From assembly GCA_005878685.1 (NCBI GenBank), contig VBLN01000019.1, positions 1 to 14,902 of the forward strand: a stretch of DNA of 14,902 nt. Direction: 5' to 3'. The stretch comes from Deltaproteobacteria bacterium (lineage in GTDB: Bacteria; Desulfobacterota; Binatia; UBA9968). Shown here in pieces: positions 12,245-14,902 of the stretch (position 1 is its first letter; the number at the start of each line of letters is the position of its first letter). Position numbers and translations under genes: made by a program. The notes under the pieces are model-generated. The model saw nothing but the letters and a program-made list of their open reading frames with translations, had not been told where the DNA came from and made no database searches.

Positions 12245-12393
12245 CTACGGCCACGCAGTGGCAGCGGTCTCCTTCGCCATCACCCCGGCGGTACCGTTGG
12301 TCATCCATCCGCCGAAGTTGAAACCGACATACATGGTTACGAGCGCGCCGCCGACGCCGCCCATAAACCGAGGTTAATCTTCTCCGAGTTCAT
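12245..12393 (-). pseudogene. frameshifted small membrane protein of a GGWxTxGTA type
   Basis: The ATG at 12393 has AAGGGGGTGCC upstream and begins MNSEKINLGLW, then runs into a stop after a few residues. One frame over, the sequence continues GVGGALVTMYVGFNFGGW, then MTNGTAGVMAKETAATA. Together these match my memory of a common small inner-membrane protein with a GxVGGA-(hydrophobic)-VGFxxGGWxTxGTA core. A single missing G in the GGG run near 12357-12361 would join them. A second shift near 12255 may join ETAATA to VAVVLVRTHYGD, which fits the usual VVAAL continuation. So it is a broken gene, or sequence errors in a G/C-rich run. Its start overlaps the stop of the upstream gene (TGATG). Confidence 0.55.
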
Positions 12394-12671
12394 CAGGCAC
12401 CCCCTTCAATGTAAATCTGGAAAACGCCGCAGATCCAGTAGTCCGAGTATTGTTTTGCGGCGGAGCATTCTTCACAGGCGCAACAATGACTATGATGGCA
12501 ACAACTACAATCGGCGCCGCCAATCGCTTTCACTGCGCGGCCGGCCTTTACCCATGCCTGTTTCACAGAACCGGCTTCGATCAGAAAAAAACGCTTGTTG
12601 TCTACCCTGTTGTATTGGTGAGTCACCCGTTGGATCACTCGGTGTCGGACATCAACCGAATAAAGCGCCAT
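12393..12671 (-). CDS. Cys/His-rich small protein, probable metal binder
   Basis: This is a 92-residue protein from the ATG at 12671, with GGAGGAACAAAGGCAAT upstream; a longer frame to 12701 lacks such a site. The N-terminal half (MALYSVDVRHRVIQRVTHQY, then FFLIEAGSVKQAWVKAGRAV) reads as strand-strand-helix, typical of a small alpha/beta domain in which a helix with the AW-x-KA pattern packs on a sheet. The C-terminal half has a dense cluster, ADCSCCHHSHCCACEECSAA (53-72), with seven Cys and three His, followed by YSDYWICGV. This suggests one or two bound zinc or other soft metal ions. The stop overlaps the start of the frameshifted membrane gene, pointing to coupled translation. Confidence 0.6.
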   Translation of the reverse strand: MALYSVDVRHRVIQRVTHQYNRVDNKRFFLIEAGSVKQAWVKAGRAVKAIGGADCSCCHHSHCCACEECSAAKQYSDYWICGVFQIYIEGGA

Positions 12672-12966
12672 ATTGCCTTTGTTCCTCCAGGCAAGCCTCA
12701 CGCTCAGGCTTACCCGTCAGAGTCTTTGCTTCTCATCCTGCGCTGACTCGCCAGGAGTTGCTGTCTAATATTGAACAGTCCTGAAAAGAATTATTGCCAG
12801 GCACCGCAGGCAGGCACGCCCGCTCGTGATTATCCGGGAAGATATCTCCGCGACATGGGTGAGCCTACGCCCATGTGTGTGGTTTTCCTTTTGAACTGAC
12901 GGCCTTGCGCCGTTGTAAGTCTGGGGAGCGCATCACGGAAATGACTCCCAACCCCTTAAAATTCCC
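12672..12966. other. about 295-bp intergenic stretch with a hairpin
   Basis: No gene is seen. ACATGGG / CCCATGT (12853-12859 with 12870-12876) forms a 7-bp stem with a 10-base loop, followed on the plus strand by GTGTGGTTTTCC; it is a weak terminator candidate. The promoter of the minus-strand group starting at 12671 should be here, but I cannot identify it. Confidence 0.35.
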
Positions 12967-13204
12967 CTAAGCGCGCCTAAGAAGTTCCAGAACGTGGCCG
13001 TTCGGATCGCAAAAATAAACGCCGCGGCCGCCTTGGTGCGAATTCAGTTGCCGATTCTCCATGCTCCAAGGATCACCGCCCCAGGGAATCCCTGCTTCTT
13101 GCACGTGCTTGAAGATAGCGTCGGATTCCTCGTCGCTCACGTGAAACGCATAGTGGTGCGGCTCGGGAGAAGGACGGGAAGGAAACGGCGTCGGTTTGTT
13201 TCTT
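12967..13204 (-). pseudogene. C-terminal half of a VOC (glyoxalase-fold) protein
   Basis: The frame carries a clear second VOC half: EPHHYAFHVSDEESDAIFKH, then VQEAGIPWGGDP, then GGRGVYFCDPNGHVLELLRR, with the metal-binding His of HHYAFHV and Glu of GHVLEL. Intact relatives are about 130 residues and have a first half with its own His. Here the homologous part begins near 13165-13200 and upstream is the 3' end of the aldo/keto reductase gene, so the first half is gone. The formal open frame extends to an ATG at 13254 inside the reductase gene, but those residues are frame-shifted reductase sequence. It is a truncated remnant, unlikely to be functional alone. Confidence 0.7.
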
Positions 13205-14044
13205 TTACAGCGCAATCGTTTCAATCCGCTGGATGTCTTCGGTGCAGAGTGCAAACTGTTCCGCCTGGAGGTCTTCTTTCATATGCTGTTGGCTCGTGGT
13301 GCCGGTCAACGGGAGCATCCCGATTTGCATGGCAAACCGAAAAACAACCTGTGCGGGAGTAGCACCTAACCGTTCGGCGATGGTCCGAATTTCCGGGTCT
13401 GCGAGGATTTCAGCATTGGCGGTCAACAGCGAAAAGCCTTGATAGATGATGCCATGCGCTTGGCAAATTTCTCTAACCTCTTTGTCCCATCCGAGCGCGG
13501 CGTAACATCGGTTTTGCACCACCATGGGTTTAACATTCGCCTGTTCACAGAGCTGTATGAGTTGAAGGGCCGTGACATTGCTGATGCCAATCATTTTGGT
13601 TTTCCCTGATTGATAGAGCCCTTCCATGGCCGCCCACACCTCCCAATCCGATTCCCCCAAGCCCCGCCGGGAATAAGGTCCGTGCAGAACATAGGAGTCC
13701 ACATACTCGGTGCGGAGGTGGGCCAACGAGCTGTCGAAGGACTGTCTTACTTGGGTGGTGAGATCGGCCGAAGCATCGTACGGGGCTTGACCACCTTGGC
13801 CCCCGACTGGAGTAAACTTGGTTTGGAGAAACAGAGTGTCTCGCTTGACGCCTTTCTTCTCGAGCGCCTGCCGGGCTTCGCCCACCAGGGCTTCCTCGTA
13901 ATGGATCAGTTGATTGGCCGTGTCGATGGCCCTAAAGCCTGACGCCACGGCTAATTGCACCAGTCGCGTCGTGGTCTCCTTTTTCCAAGCCGTGCCATAC
14001 ATAAAATAAGGAATAGGAACGTGGTTATAGGCGGTCAACGGCAT
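13205..14044 (-). CDS. aldo/keto reductase
   Basis: This is a 279-residue protein from the ATG at 14044, preceded by TTGGAGAAACATC. It is a TIM-barrel oxidoreductase using NADPH to reduce carbonyls. The catalytic tetrad is visible: Asp41 in FRAIDTAN, Tyr49 in LIHYEEALVG, Lys76 in LQTKFTP, His121 in YVLHGP. Asp to Tyr is 8 residues apart instead of the usual 5, as in a subgroup with a DTANQxxHYxEAxVGE loop. Later motifs are MIGISNVTALQL, a VQNRCY strand, GIIYQGFSLL, and a cofactor-phosphate region LPLTGTTSQQHMKEDL. Length is normal. The gene ends at the junction with the VOC remnant, which lies within one base downstream, so the 3' side has been rearranged, but the enzyme itself looks complete. 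Confidence 0.93.
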   Translation of the reverse strand: MPLTAYNHVPIPYFMYGTAWKKETTTRLVQLAVASGFRAIDTANQLIHYEEALVGEARQALEKKGVKRDTLFLQTKFTPVGGQGGQAPYDASADLTTQVRQSFDSSLAHLRTEYVDSYVLHGPYSRRGLGESDWEVWAAMEGLYQSGKTKMIGISNVTALQLIQLCEQANVKPMVVQNRCYAALGWDKEVREICQAHGIIYQGFSLLTANAEILADPEIRTIAERLGATPAQVVFRFAMQIGMLPLTGTTSQQHMKEDLQAEQFALCTEDIQRIETIAL

Positions 14045-14355
14045 GATGTTTCTCCAACTTTAATGGCTTAGCCAGTTTCCCAGCTCCTGTCCAGTCACCG
14101 GAGTGAAAACAACTAGGCGGTTCCCGCGATGACTCTGAGGCACGTCCAGCATCGAGTCGAGGAGTTTTGGTTGTTCAATGTACGGGGCGCAGGTTCAAAA
14201 AACTCGCCGATCTTAAACGAAATGGCGGGGAAATTTCAAGGCGAAAGTGTCGGGTATCGAGCAATGAGTAGCGAGGTTAAGAGCAGGTCTGAGTATTCAG
14301 GTTAGCTGTCCTTCCTCGTTACTCCATACTCTTTACTGTACTGACTGGATACTTC

Positions 14356-14379
14356 ACGTTTCGAGAATTCCCGAAACGT
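14356..14379. repeat. 24-bp A/T-cored palindrome (family A)
   Basis: Begins ACGTTTCGAGAATTCC and ends CGAAACGT; only one base departs from perfect two-fold symmetry. It matches 1359-1382 at 21 of 24 positions, and both copies are followed by CGAA. Confidence 0.6.
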
Positions 14380-14394
14380 CGAAAGATCTGTGGA

Positions 14395-14422
14395 CCGCTG
14401 GCCAGGACGGCCCAGCCAGCGG
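14395..14422. other. strong G/C hairpin
   Basis: Perfect 8-bp stem CCGCTGGC / GCCAGCGG with a 12-base loop that can pair further by wobbles. It lies about 60 bases beyond the 3' end of the minus-strand gene at 14481. It may mark the transcript end, although no T-run follows. Confidence 0.4.
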
Positions 14423-14480
14423 CTCTTGGTCTTGGGATGCTTGTCTTGGGAATCTTGCGCCGGTAAAAACCGGCAGCTTG

Positions 14481-14902
14481 CTAGTTGGACATCTTCAGCG
14501 CGACGCCTAGAGGCAATGGCTTATCGCCGATACTCAATGCCGTGCCTAATTTCTCCAGCTCCCAGCTCGAGACCTTTTCTTTCGAAAGGTTCGCGGCCGG
14601 CTCCGACTTGTCGGCTTGGGGCAATTTGATCAGGTATTTGACATTGTTCCCGTCGCTCAGAGTCAGCGAGAGAACCATGTCTTTCCCTTCTTCCGTTGCC
14701 AATGTTTGAAGCGCGGCAATTCGATTCGAAAGGCTGGTCTTATTCACCGTATCCATATACAGCCAGATGAAGGAACCGATAAAGGCGATCATAACCAGCC
14801 AAGCATACTGACCCACTCTTTTTTGCCTTTTCAAAAGTCGACTTCTCTGTATGTCGAAGAATTTGCGGTAGGCTTGCTTCTCGGCCTCCAGCCTCTTGGT
14901 AG
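14481..14902 (-). CDS. single-pass membrane protein, 5'-partial
   Basis: The frame is open to the window edge, so the true start lies beyond 14902; a TTG at 14834 is not needed. The visible 139 residues begin with a charged helix (TKRLEAEKQAYRKFFDIQRS), then KRQKRVGQ, then a membrane segment at about residues 33-50 (AWLVMIAFIGSFIWLYMDTV). The outer domain continues NRIAALQTLATEEGKDMVLS, with strands LTLSDGNNVKYLIKLP, and ends GDKPLPLGVALKMSN. Basic residues before the span put the N-terminus inside and the C-terminal domain outside the membrane. I cannot name the family. Confidence 0.65.
   Translation of the reverse strand, partial: TKRLEAEKQAYRKFFDIQRSRLLKRQKRVGQYAWLVMIAFIGSFIWLYMDTVNKTSLSNRIAALQTLATEEGKDMVLSLTLSDGNNVKYLIKLPQADKSEPAANLSKEKVSSWELEKLGTALSIGDKPLPLGVALKMSN

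Larger units (their letters stand above)
14045..14480. other. 436-bp intergenic stretch with a coding remnant, a palindrome and hairpins
   Basis: On the minus strand an open frame from 14194 to a TAA at 14060-14062 reads YIEQPKLLDSMLDVPQSH, then RGNRLVVFTPVTGQELGNWL and SH, possibly the tail of a lost gene; an ATG at 14152 would give only 30 residues with no ribosome site. A family-A palindrome lies at 14356-14379. A strong hairpin (CCGCTGGC / GCCAGCGG, 14395-14422) and a smaller one (GCCGGT-AAAA-ACCGGC, 14459-14474) follow, just downstream of the minus-strand gene ending at 14481; neither has a T-run in that direction, so they are at best processing or imperfect termination signals. Confidence 0.45.

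Noticed and set aside
12017..12784. 255-residue plus-strand ORF
   Set aside because: Ser/Arg/Pro-rich, no family, antisense to the Cys/His-rich gene and its coupled neighbours, which have good start signals.
13610..13942. 110-residue plus-strand ORF inside the aldo/keto reductase gene
   Set aside because: Antisense shadow of a gene with all catalytic residues.
1..14902. CRISPR array
   Set aside because: No regularly spaced repeats; the short palindromes are scattered and single.

Overview
The window is one piece of a bacterial chromosome of middling GC content, probably from an uncultivated soil, sediment or groundwater lineage. The gene styles (pyruvoyl-dependent arginine decarboxylase, many small lipoproteins, TPR proteins of 34-residue units, coiled-coil plus single-membrane-pass proteins, tiny lysine-rich proteins) remind me of Deltaproteobacteria/Desulfobacterota, Methylomirabilota or Rokubacteria. 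That is an impression, not a placement. I see no transposase, integrase, phage gene, rRNA, intact tRNA or CRISPR array.

Layout. 1-2249: the 3' part of an arginine decarboxylase gene whose C-terminus has been replaced by one arm of a perfect 139-bp inverted repeat. The arms (370-508 and 1375-1513) flank 866 bp carrying a small membrane protein gene. The other arm holds the last bases of an M48 metallopeptidase lipoprotein gene (minus). 2250-3664: an orphan intrinsic terminator with an S-box-like sequence, a helical hypothetical protein whose 3' end contains a perfect 59-bp copy of the M48 gene, a 54-residue zinc-ribbon protein and several nested mini-ORFs. 3665-4817: a mostly empty stretch, an RRM RNA-binding protein gene with terminator, and a small basic protein that may be translated from a leaderless mRNA. 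4859-6284 (minus): a small hypothetical, an A/T-rich gene for an exported SET-domain protein, and a VOC (glyoxalase-fold) protein just upstream of it. 6550-9639 (plus): a TPR lipoprotein, then two tandem paralogous exported proteins of nine TPRs each. 9688-11871: a glycine-zipper lipoprotein, the remnant of a second one, and several short hypothetical genes, two of which abut in frame at an amber stop. 12064-12671 (minus): a Cys/His-rich protein, a frameshifted small membrane protein and a lysine-rich mini-protein, probably one transcript. 12967-14044 (minus): a truncated VOC gene directly behind an aldo/keto reductase. 14481-end: a partial single-pass membrane protein.

There is no single obvious pathway. 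The common themes are envelope proteins (lipoproteins, TPR scaffolds, glycine zippers, an exported protease and an exported SET protein) and gene decay. Genes are repeatedly cut or frameshifted (pdaD, the 2749 gene, the small membrane protein, the glycine-zipper copy, the VOC copy), and two perfect duplications both come from the M48 gene. The perfect copies mean that assembly chimerism must be excluded before any biology is built on them. Two families of A/T-cored palindromes recur between genes. One lies just upstream of three minus-strand genes, and one member of the other sits exactly at the inner edge of the inverted repeat.
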